NCBI RefSeq assembly: GCF_017163755.1
Contig: NZ_JAFIWC010000030.1
Span: forward strand, 1 to 61,087
DNA from: Xanthomonas sp.
GTDB lineage: Bacteria > Pseudomonadota > Gammaproteobacteria > Xanthomonadales > Xanthomonadaceae
Length of the DNA: 61,087 bases
Direction: 5' to 3'
A program made the translations under genes and the position numbers. How positions within the stretch are numbered: position 1 is the stretch's first letter; each line of letters starts with the position of its first letter. The notes under the pieces are model-generated. The model had not been told where the DNA came from and made no database searches. It was given only the letters and a program-made list of their open reading frames with translations. Below are positions 24,399 to 31,315 of the stretch, piece by piece.

Positions 24399-24748
24399 CT
24401 CTATTCCTACGGAGGACGCGCAGGCGCTCCCCAATTCTGCGGAGCCATGGACAGCTGCGCCTTGGGAGAAGTGTCCCTTAGCCGCTAACCCAAGCAAGGC
24501 TAGCAAAGCTTGTCTCTCGCGCCGCGACAGAACACGTGCCGATCGAACCTCTAACTGGCCTGGGTAGAGCGAGCCCGCCTCGTTTCGGTGCGGAGCCGAA
24601 CTATCCACATTCGGTATAACACGATTCGTATGAGCATGAATCGACTGGCACCAAGTTACATTCTGTGCTTGGGCCTCACCTACATGGCGCGATGCCGGCA
24701 GGTTAGGTTAATATCCACAACCTCGGGACTGACTAACTGTTAGGAAGC
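24399..24748. other. Intergenic region with a possible fragment of a LuxR-type helix-turn-helix
   Basis: In frame with the epoxide hydrolase on the minus strand, 24608-24399 reads RSARVLSRRERQALLALLG, which recalls the start of a LuxR-type DNA-binding domain. The recognition helix is missing. The rest holds AT-rich DNA that probably carries the hydrolase promoter. Confidence 0.3.
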
Positions 24749-25825
24749 TCACGCAGACTGGTCGAGCGATTTCTTGTCGCTGCGGATCCCGAATCGCCGC
24801 CTGTATTCGCTCGGGGATAGGCCCACGAGTCGAACGAAGAGCCGCCTGAATGCGGCTACGTCGCTGTAGCCAATCGCCCATGCGATGCGGTCGATCGGGT
24901 CATTGGTGAACTGCAAATGCTCTCGCACTTTGCCGATCCTCAGATGCTGGACATACTCTGTGGGTGTCATATCGGTCGCCGCCTTGAAGCGGCGTAGAAA
25001 TGTGCGCTGCTCCATACTGACTTCCCGTGCCAGATCTGGCACGGTGATAGAGCGGCCGGGGTCTGCCTGTAGCTTGTGCTGCACCTTCAAGATCGCTTCA
25101 TCACCGTGAGTCAGCCGGGGAGCAAAAGTGCTGTAGTGCCGCTGCTCCCGTCCTGCAGGGTCAATCAGAAAGAACTGTGCTGCTTCGATCATGATGGTTG
25201 GACCGAGAATGCGGTCTATCAATCGCAGTCCTAAGTCTGTCCAAGCCATCATGCCGCCGGCGCTGAGTATGTCGCCGTCTTCAATGAGGACCTTTGACGC
25301 GTCAACTTTTGCATCCGGAAAACTCGCTTGAAGCTGATCTGCCTTGGACCAATGAGTAGTCATTGAGCGACCCGACATCAGGCCCGTCGCCGCCAACACG
25401 AAAGCGCCACAACCTGAGGAGGCTAGCGTCGCACCCTCTGCATGCCGCTCCACCAGCCACTTTGCAAACGGTGCGGCCTCCTCGTCATCCAAAATGCGAT
25501 GCGTCGGACCCGGCGCTAATGCAGGGGCGATAAGAACGTCGGGGCTGCGGTCCGTTCCAGGGTGCGTGTCGTGGCAGCGAGTGATAGCGCCAGCACTATC
25601 CATTTTCCAGTGGGTCAGACGCAGAGGCGGCCCTCCCCGTGCCACCGAGAAGCCGCTGGCGACCCCCAGCAGGTCGGTCATTCCATGAACCATCGCCGGA
25701 TGGTAACGCGGGTAAAGCAAGAGCCCCACCTCGACCGTATGGGCCGATGATCCCGTTCGGACGGCGTGGCGGCCTCTTGGACCAGCTGTAGTGTTCATGA
25801 GCCGATTGTCGTTTTTGGCGCGCAT
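24749..25825 (-). CDS. GlxA-family transcriptional regulator (DJ-1/PfpI plus AraC domain)
   Basis: 358 aa. Residues ~30-200 form a DJ-1/PfpI-like domain; the elbow position reads LASSGCGAFVLAATGLM and contains a Cys. Residues ~250-345 hold the two AraC helix-turn-helix motifs (VPDLAREVSMEQRTFLRRFKA and AWAIGYSDVAAFRRLFVR). Such regulators often sense small metabolites or electrophiles. Starts at 25825 and 25798 are both possible; neither has a strong ribosome binding site. It is divergent from the LysR gene and lies upstream of the epoxide hydrolase on the same strand. Confidence 0.9.
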   Translation of the reverse strand: MRAKNDNRLMNTTAGPRGRHAVRTGSSAHTVEVGLLLYPRYHPAMVHGMTDLLGVASGFSVARGGPPLRLTHWKMDSAGAITRCHDTHPGTDRSPDVLIAPALAPGPTHRILDDEEAAPFAKWLVERHAEGATLASSGCGAFVLAATGLMSGRSMTTHWSKADQLQASFPDAKVDASKVLIEDGDILSAGGMMAWTDLGLRLIDRILGPTIMIEAAQFFLIDPAGREQRHYSTFAPRLTHGDEAILKVQHKLQADPGRSITVPDLAREVSMEQRTFLRRFKAATDMTPTEYVQHLRIGKVREHLQFTNDPIDRIAWAIGYSDVAAFRRLFVRLVGLSPSEYRRRFGIRSDKKSLDQSA

Positions 25826-26157
25826 TTTGTCGGATGTAGCAGTTCCAAACCTATATCAACGGCGGCATGCTGAATGCCAGAGGCGCTTGTAATCACCAAC
25901 GGCCCATCGAGCTGGCAGTAGCCGTTAAGCGGAATAATGATCCTCCTCAAACTATCAAAAAGAGAATTTGGCCGCTATACGAGGCTGTCATCGCAGTGAG
26001 TTTTAACCGCCCACTCGTCGCTGACAATTATAGCAGTTTTTGACAGGCACTGAGTAGGTTTATCTACCCTCCACAAAGGGGAGCTGTTCGCACTCAATTG
26101 GTGCGCTCCCGCGTGTCAGTAGATCACCTTGACCATTTCTTAGCATACGGAGCGGCA
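25826..26157. other. Divergent regulatory region between the two regulators
   Basis: 332 bp, AT-rich (for example ACAATTATAGCAGTTTTTGA around 26025-26045), no gene. It must hold promoters for the GlxA-type and LysR-type genes. No operator is claimed. Confidence 0.55.
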
Positions 26158-27147
26158 ATGACACTGCGGATGGACGACCTGGCCGATTTGATTGCGCTGT
26201 CAGCGGTGGCTGAGCTGCGCAGCTTCACCCGCGCCGCTCTCAGACTCTCCATCTCTCAGTCCGCACTAAGCAGGACTATTCGCAGCCTAGAAGAAAGGTA
26301 TGGAGTAACCCTGCTCGCTCGAACAACCCGTAGCGTGTCCGCCACAGAAGCGGGTCAAGCGCTTTTGGAAGCAGTTCGGCCTTCGCTCGAAGTTATTGAG
26401 GATCAGTTGTCGCACTTGGAGAGATGGCGCAAGCGCCCTGTCGGTCGTCTTCGGGTAAGTGCGGCTCGTCAAGCGGCGCTTACCGTGCTTTGGCCAGTTC
26501 TACCCAAGTTCCTAGCTGAGAACCCAGAGGTTGAGATCGAAATTTGCGCTGAGGGCGGCGCTGCCGATCTGGTAAGCAACCGTCTCGACGCCGGCATCCA
26601 ATTCGGCATGGATATAGACAAGGACATGGTGGCAATCCCGATTGGAAGACCGATGCGAGCCGCAGTAGTCGCGGCCCCTTCCTATTTTGCATTGGGATCG
26701 ATCCCGCTAACCCCATCTGAATTACTGGAACACCGATGCATCAACTATCGAATGACCGATAATGGACCCAGCCGGCCCTGGCGCTTTAGTTCAGATGGAA
26801 TGCACAGAGACATAAAAGTGAACGGCGGGCTGATTTTCAATGATGATCAGCTTGTCGTGAACGCGGCCCTCGCCGGCATGGGTTTAGCGTATGTATTTGA
26901 AGACCAAGTGGCAGACTACATTCGTGAAGGTCGGCTCCAACGCGCACTGGAAGATTGGTGCGCGCCTTTCCCTGGCTACCATCTCTACTATCCCACGCGC
27001 CGCCAAGTTCGACCAGCCTTAAGGCGGCTGATTGACGTCCTGAAAGATGCCGAACGCACGAGTTCCGAATCAGACCCTACGCACCTAGTGAACGCTCATC
27101 CCATCGACGTGCCCGCCCGCGTCGTGGAGGCCGCAGCGAGCAATTAA
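26158..27147 (+). CDS. LysR-family transcriptional regulator
   Basis: 329 aa from the ATG at 26158, preceded by GGAG. The helix-turn-helix spans about residues 15-65 (SFTRAALRLSISQSALSRTIRSLEERYGVTLLARTTRSVS), then the effector domain (RLRVSAARQAALTVLWPVLPKFLAENPEVEIE). The 20-residue upstream extension is not needed. It converges on the metallo-beta-lactamase-fold gene with a 23-bp gap, and may control the cupin/hydrolase pair or its divergent neighbour. Confidence 0.92.
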   Translation: MTLRMDDLADLIALSAVAELRSFTRAALRLSISQSALSRTIRSLEERYGVTLLARTTRSVSATEAGQALLEAVRPSLEVIEDQLSHLERWRKRPVGRLRVSAARQAALTVLWPVLPKFLAENPEVEIEICAEGGAADLVSNRLDAGIQFGMDIDKDMVAIPIGRPMRAAVVAAPSYFALGSIPLTPSELLEHRCINYRMTDNGPSRPWRFSSDGMHRDIKVNGGLIFNDDQLVVNAALAGMGLAYVFEDQVADYIREGRLQRALEDWCAPFPGYHLYYPTRRQVRPALRRLIDVLKDAERTSSESDPTHLVNAHPIDVPARVVEAAASN

Positions 27148-27170
27148 AGCAGATCGCCCCAGTCAGGCAC

Positions 27171-28160
27171 TTAGTCGCGATTCCTATACTCTGCCGGCAG
27201 CCAATCGTAGCCATCACCGTTACGGCGAAGATGGCCTATTCCCGGGAAAGGCAGATGGCCCACCGCGACCAATTGGCGTTCGTTAGTGGCCTGGGCAAAT
27301 TGTTGGATGCGCTGATCGCGTGCTGCGTCCTGATCGACATCGAAAGTGATCGTGACGCTTGGTTTAGCGAATTGCACCTTGCCCACGTGCATGATGTCGC
27401 CCCAAAATTCGATACTTTCGTCGCCACTCTTGACTAGGTAGAAGCTATGGCCTGGCGTGTGTCCAGGCGTGGGGATCGCGGTGATGCCAGGCAGAATCTC
27501 AGTGCGGCCTTTAAAAGTTTTGACCTTTCCAGCGCGTAGGTAAGGGCCCACTGTCGCCAAAGCCTCTTTTACGAACTTTCCGACCGCCTCATTCTGGAGC
27601 TTGCTTTTGTCCAAAAAGTAGTCAACATCTTCCTTTGCCACGTGCACAGTTGCATTGGGAAAAAACATGCGCTCGGCACGCACAAGCCCTCCTGAGTGAT
27701 CGGTATGAATGTGAGTGATCAAGATATCCGTGATTTGTTCCGGCTTATAGCCGGCCGCTTCAAGACTTGCCGGCAGTTTCCCGCCTACCGGGCCAAATAG
27801 CTCGCCAGCACCCGTGTCGACCAGCACGACACGCTCACCCGACGCAATTACATAGGTATTGATAGACGTTTCCAGCGGATTCTTCGCAAAGCCATCCTGT
27901 AGAAGCGTGTCCACTTCTTCGGGCTTGATGCCGCGTAGGAGCTGATGCAGATCCAGAGGCACCGTCCCGTCGCTCAGCGCACTAATTCGCAGACTTCCGA
28001 CACTAAACCGATACACACCCGGCACTTGGGGGAGGGAGCGCAGATCGGTGGAGGGGGCCATGTCCCGCTTTGCATCGGCCTTAGCGATGCCACCCGCAGC
28101 CAATGCGGTCAACATAGCCAGAAAGAAAACGGCAATCTCTGAGCGGGCGAACGTCTTCAT
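27171..28160 (-). CDS. Periplasmic metallo-beta-lactamase-fold hydrolase
   Basis: 329 aa. Signal peptide MKTFARSEIAVFFLAMLTALAAGGIAKA. The zinc motif THIHTDHSGG (HxHxDH), a later PTPGHTPGHS histidine, the Asp in FWGDIMH and a final GHLPFPGIGH histidine complete the binuclear site. The fold is that of lactonase-type enzymes such as AHL lactonases; the exported location is unusual for AHL lactonases. The substrate is unknown. It lies 56 bp behind the periplasmic cupin and is probably co-transcribed with it. Confidence 0.88.
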   Translation of the reverse strand: MKTFARSEIAVFFLAMLTALAAGGIAKADAKRDMAPSTDLRSLPQVPGVYRFSVGSLRISALSDGTVPLDLHQLLRGIKPEEVDTLLQDGFAKNPLETSINTYVIASGERVVLVDTGAGELFGPVGGKLPASLEAAGYKPEQITDILITHIHTDHSGGLVRAERMFFPNATVHVAKEDVDYFLDKSKLQNEAVGKFVKEALATVGPYLRAGKVKTFKGRTEILPGITAIPTPGHTPGHSFYLVKSGDESIEFWGDIMHVGKVQFAKPSVTITFDVDQDAARDQRIQQFAQATNERQLVAVGHLPFPGIGHLRRNGDGYDWLPAEYRNRD

Positions 28161-28216
28161 CTCGTATTCCTGGCAGCTAAATTAGGTCAGCGCAGTCGTG
28201 GCGCGTCGGAGCAAAC

Positions 28217-28630
28217 TCAGTTCGGCGGCTCGGCCAAAGGCTTGTCGGTATCTACGATGTAGGTAACGAGGACCTTCATTGGAACCTTACCGGTATTGGT
28301 AGCGGCATGAGCCGTTTTAGGCGCGATCTTGAAGCTCTCGCCCGCCCGCAATGTGCGATCAGGCTCTCCACGCGTTTTGAGCAGGAACTCGCCCTCAAGC
28401 ACATAGCCGACTTCGTAGTCTTCATGGATATGCAAACCCGCCGTGGCACCCGGAGCAATGTTGGCGATGCCCAAGATCTCATGCTTACCCGGCGCGTCTG
28501 CAAGAACGACCTTTTGCAGCTCCGTCCACTTGATACCTTCGATTCCGCCGGGATCCCGGTCCTGGGCGACTACTGTGCCTACGGCAACGCCTACAGCGAC
28601 GATTAAAGCAACCTTGCTGATCTGTCGCAC
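28217..28630 (-). CDS. Periplasmic cupin-domain protein
   Basis: 137 aa. Signal peptide (ALIVAVGVAVGTVVAQ), then a single cupin barrel with metal ligands in GLHIHEDYEVGYVLEGEF and a second His in PKTAHAATNTG. It is the first gene of a two-gene unit with the metallo-hydrolase. Such small exported cupins are common near stress-response hydrolases; the function is not known. Confidence 0.85.
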   Translation of the reverse strand: MRQISKVALIVAVGVAVGTVVAQDRDPGGIEGIKWTELQKVVLADAPGKHEILGIANIAPGATAGLHIHEDYEVGYVLEGEFLLKTRGEPDRTLRAGESFKIAPKTAHAATNTGKVPMKVLVTYIVDTDKPLAEPPN

Positions 28631-28636
28631 TTCATT

Positions 28637-28775
28637 CTCCTAGCCGTTAGCGGATTGAACGCGAGCGCTGCCCAGGTGGCATGCCACTCTTGTAAGACGC
28701 GGAGGCCAAGCCTGCCAGATCTGCCACTTCTCAGTTCCTTCATTTGCGGCATGCATCTATGTGCACACGCGATAA
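28637..28775 (+). repeat. Diverged direct repeat, right copy
   Basis: Partner of 19358-19490, with about two thirds of positions matching over ~100 bp and conserved spacing. It begins directly upstream of the cupin start and ends before the histidine-kinase remnant, so it marks the right border of the intact cargo. Confidence 0.6.
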
Positions 28776-28811
28776 TGCGGACATGTCGAGAAATGAGCTT
28801 GAATCGCGCTG

Positions 28812-29046
28812 CGTGGCGACCGCGACCATGCCTGGTTCACGGTCGAGGATTCCGGCCCCGGCATCGCCGAGGCAGCGCGTGAGCGCGTGTTCGAACGTTT
28901 CCACCGCGAGCTTGGCAGCGGCGTGGACGGCAGTGGGCTTGGCCTGGCAATCGTGCGCGAGGTGGTGAATGCGCACGCCGGCGCCATCGTGCTCGATGCC
29001 TCGCCGACCCTGGGCGCTGCGCGTCAGCGTCCGCCTGCCGCTATGA
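28812..29046 (+). pseudogene. C-terminal fragment of a sensor histidine kinase
   Basis: Reads RGDRDHAWFTVEDSGPGIAEAARERVFERFHR (G1 and F boxes), then GSGLGLAIVREVVNAHAG (G2 box): the ATP-binding end of a two-component kinase. No start, sensor or dimerisation domain is present. Near the end, DASPTLGA runs into a frame change. Restoring two bases would give an ordinary ...LRVSVRLPL ending at the TGA 29044-29046. The GC-rich codon use resembles the core chromosome, unlike its island neighbours. Confidence 0.8.
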
Positions 29047-29333
29047 GCAAGATGAAAGAGAACATATTGCCAAACTCGACGTAGGCAATGTCGAACAACG
29101 GCGATCTGAGTTGATCGCACACTGGCATATCTCCGCTTCTTCCAATGCTCCAATTCCAACTGGGGCTTCCATCTTTGGGCGAGAACATCCAGGCAGCCAC
29201 GGATTCAGGAGCGACGAGCCAGCACTTGATTTTGCTGCTTACCCGGCTTGCAAGCTTGCCGCTTCGTCGTTGACCAAGAGCAGCGGTTGCGCCGCAGCCG
29301 AGCCGATTGGCAGGCGGGATTCGGCGCCCGGGG
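29047..29333. other. Region between kinase remnant and integrase remnant
   Basis: No gene could be supported on either strand; short frames have no recognisable product. It is probably rearrangement debris of the island's right end. Confidence 0.5.
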
Positions 29334-30706
29334 TCACGACGATGCCAACGCCTTCGGACTGAACTCCGTCTCATAGCTCCTGCCGGTCTGACAGCTCGTG
29401 TCCCGTGTATTCCTCCCGCATCTCCCGATGGACCCCAGCCGCCTTCAGCGCGCCGATGACCGTATCCCGGAAGCTGTGGTGCCCCACCCTGCCGCCGCCG
29501 CGCGCCTTGATGCCCAGCTTGACCAGGTAGCGTGAAAACGCGTGCTGGGTCCGGCCTGCCGGGCCGTTCTTGGCATCGAAGCTGAGCTCGGGGAAGAGCT
29601 TCGTCTCGCCGGCCGCCCTCAGCCGCTCCACACGCTCCCACAGGCCCAGTTTGATGAGATCCCGGTGCACGGGGGTCTTCCGCTCGCTGGCGTCCGTTTT
29701 CAGGCTCTTGTCCTCGCCCATCCAGGTGAAGTGGAAGATCGGGATGCGTCCTCCTCCCTGCAGTCCTCCAGCTCCAGCCTGGCCACCTCGTTGGAGCGGG
29801 CGCCGGTGTAGAGCAGGATGAGCGGGAGCCACCGGGCAGCGTCGCCTTTCAACTGCTTGAAATTCTCCGGGTCGAGATGCGCTTGACCTGGTCGGGGGTG
29901 AACGCCTGCGAGCCATGGCTCTTCGCCCGCTGCTTCTTCAACGGAGGCGTGACCGGAGGCCGGGTTGTCGCCCTGCGGGTAGTGCCCAGCGGTCTGCGCC
30001 CACTTGATGAAGTCTGCGCAGGCCGAGAATCGGTTGGTGATGTAGGTGATGACCCGCTTCTGCGCGGTCTCGTGCAGGAACCATTCCGAGAGTCGGTCCG
30101 CGTCAGCACCTTCAGCAACACGGGACTCTTGCCCTTGCGCAGGCTCGCCACGAAGACCTCCAGGTCCTTCAGGGCCCGGGGTTTCTGAACGATGGTCTTG
30201 GCGGTGTTCTTGTCCTGGATGCTGACCAGATACTTGTCGCGGGCGTCGGCGAGGGTCAGGCCGGCGGGCCGGGCCTCGCCGATGGGCTTGACGACCCTGC
30301 GCGGCGGGAACGGTGCGGCGACGGCACGGGCACCGAATGCCGCGCGGCCAGTTGCCGGAACAGCGACAGGTCCTTGTCGTCGTTGATCTCCACCTGCCCG
30401 AACGAGGCCCCGCCTGGCAACTTCACTTCCTTGAGGATCAGTTCAAGCGCCGACGTGCCCTCCAGGCTCCTCAAGAGGCTCATCCAGCTCCTTCCCCATG
30501 CTGCCGTTCCTGATGATGGCTGCGAAGGCTCGAGCATAGCGCTGCTGCATCAGCAACGCGTAGCCAAGCGCCGTGCGATCGCACGTCGTGCCGGTGCTGC
30601 GCTTGACGACTTTGCGCCCGAAGCACGCCTGCAAATCGGCCGGAATGCGCAAACGAACGTAGTAGCGGCCGGTCTCGCCGCGCGTGAGGTAGTGCGCTAC
30701 TCGCAT
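29334..30706 (-). pseudogene. Tyrosine recombinase (phage-type integrase, DUF6538-like N-terminus), frameshifted
   Basis: Begins at the ATG at 30706 (MRVAHYLTRGETGRYYVRLRIPADLQACFG). The frame changes near 30470 (SLLRSLEGTSALELILKEV continues), again near 30310, and more than once between 30130 and 29760. The catalytic part resumes with TWMGEDKSLKTDASERKTPVHRD and has HHSFRDT (H-x-x-R box) and YTGHE. A last one-base shift puts a stop before the nucleophile; in the next frame GRSYETEFSPKALASS supplies a plausible catalytic Tyr (codon 29375-29373). The gene starts 80 bp from the tRNA-Ser end and runs away from it, as island integrases do. It is inactive as sequenced unless the shifts are assembly errors. 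Confidence 0.85.
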
Positions 30707-30748
30707 GGAAGTGTCCAAGCGAGTGTCCAAGGTCGAGAAAAGAAAAGC

Positions 30749-30773
30749 GCCCGCAAATCGTTGATTTGCGGGC
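30749..30773. terminator. Hairpin terminator behind tRNA-Ser(GCU)
   Basis: An 11-bp perfect stem (GCCCGCAAATC / GATTTGCGGGC). On the minus strand it is followed by GCTTTTCTTTTC, so it ends the tRNA-Ser transcript. The integrase start lies just beyond it. Confidence 0.85.
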
Positions 30774-30774
30774 G

Positions 30775-30802
30775 TTTTTGACAACTGGCGGAGTGAGAGG
30801 GA
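30775..30802. repeat. Right attachment site of the island, overlapping the tRNA-Ser 3' end
   Basis: 28-bp copy matching 17930-17957. The intact tRNA gene is kept on this side, so the island entered downstream of the tRNA and restored it. Confidence 0.9.
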
Positions 30803-30878
30803 TTCGAACCCTCGATAGAGCTTTTGACCCTATACTCCCTTAGCAGGGGAGCCCCTTCAGCCGCTCGGGCATCACTCC
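30786..30878 (-). tRNA. tRNA-Ser(GCU)
   Basis: 93 nt. Acceptor GGAGTGA pairs with TCACTCC, discriminator G, encoded CCA. The anticodon loop is CTGCTAA (anticodon GCT); a long variable arm (ATAGGGTCAAAAGCTCTAT) is typical of serine tRNAs. It lies behind csrA in the alaS-csrA-tRNA-Ser order and serves as the integration target of the island. Confidence 0.97.
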
Positions 30879-30963
30879 GGATCTTGCTGCGCTGTTGCGG
30901 TCTTCCGCGACAGGCCGCGAAGGATACCGGTTTGTGGTGCCTCAGGTAAACCCTTTCAGCGTA

Positions 30964-31179
30964 TTAGTCCGAAGAATTCTCGGTATGGCCGCCGGAACCG
31001 TGCGAGGTGGGTTCATCGCCGCGCTGGATGCGCTGGTAGATCTCTTCGCGATGCACCGCGACGTCCTTGGGCGCGGTGATACCGATACGCACTTGATTGC
31101 CTTTGACCCCAAGCACCGTCACGGTGACCGAATCGCCGATCATCAAGGTTTCGCCTACGCGGCGAGTCAGGATCAACAT
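30964..31179 (-). CDS. csrA: Carbon storage regulator CsrA/RsmA
   Basis: 71 aa starting [16 protein letters not shown], then [15 protein letters not shown] and [16 protein letters not shown], all CsrA signatures. The homodimer binds GGA motifs in mRNA leaders and controls translation of metabolism, motility and, in Xanthomonas, type III secretion genes. The C-terminal tail ([12 protein letters not shown]) extends past the E. coli length, as in xanthomonads. The start at 31179 is chosen over an upstream extension because Met-Leu-Ile-Leu-Thr is the universal N-terminus. It lies 136 bp behind alaS. Confidence 0.97.
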   Translation of the reverse strand: MLILTRRVGETLMIGDSVTVTVLGVKGNQVRIGITAPKDVAVHREEIYQRIQRGDEPTSHGSGGHTENSSD

Positions 31180-31315
31180 TTTTTGAATTCTCCAGAACCG
31201 GTGACTTCCCACCGGTACGGCGTCCCGGACAAGGGCGCCTCACGACCAAAGGGAAAAAGAAGATCGATGTTAAGGGAAGCCGCGCCCTGCCAGCAAGGCT
31301 AGGCGGCTTCAGTGT

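Larger units (their letters stand above)
17930..30802. mobile_element. Genomic island integrated in tRNA-Ser(GCU), about 12.9 kb
   Basis: Bounded by the 28-bp direct repeats at 17930-17957 and 30775-30802. A tyrosine recombinase gene lies next to the tRNA and is transcribed away from it. The cargo genes have lower GC and more A/T third positions than the flanks, which supports transfer. No conjugation or phage structural genes are seen. The integrase is broken, so the island is probably fixed. Confidence 0.88.
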
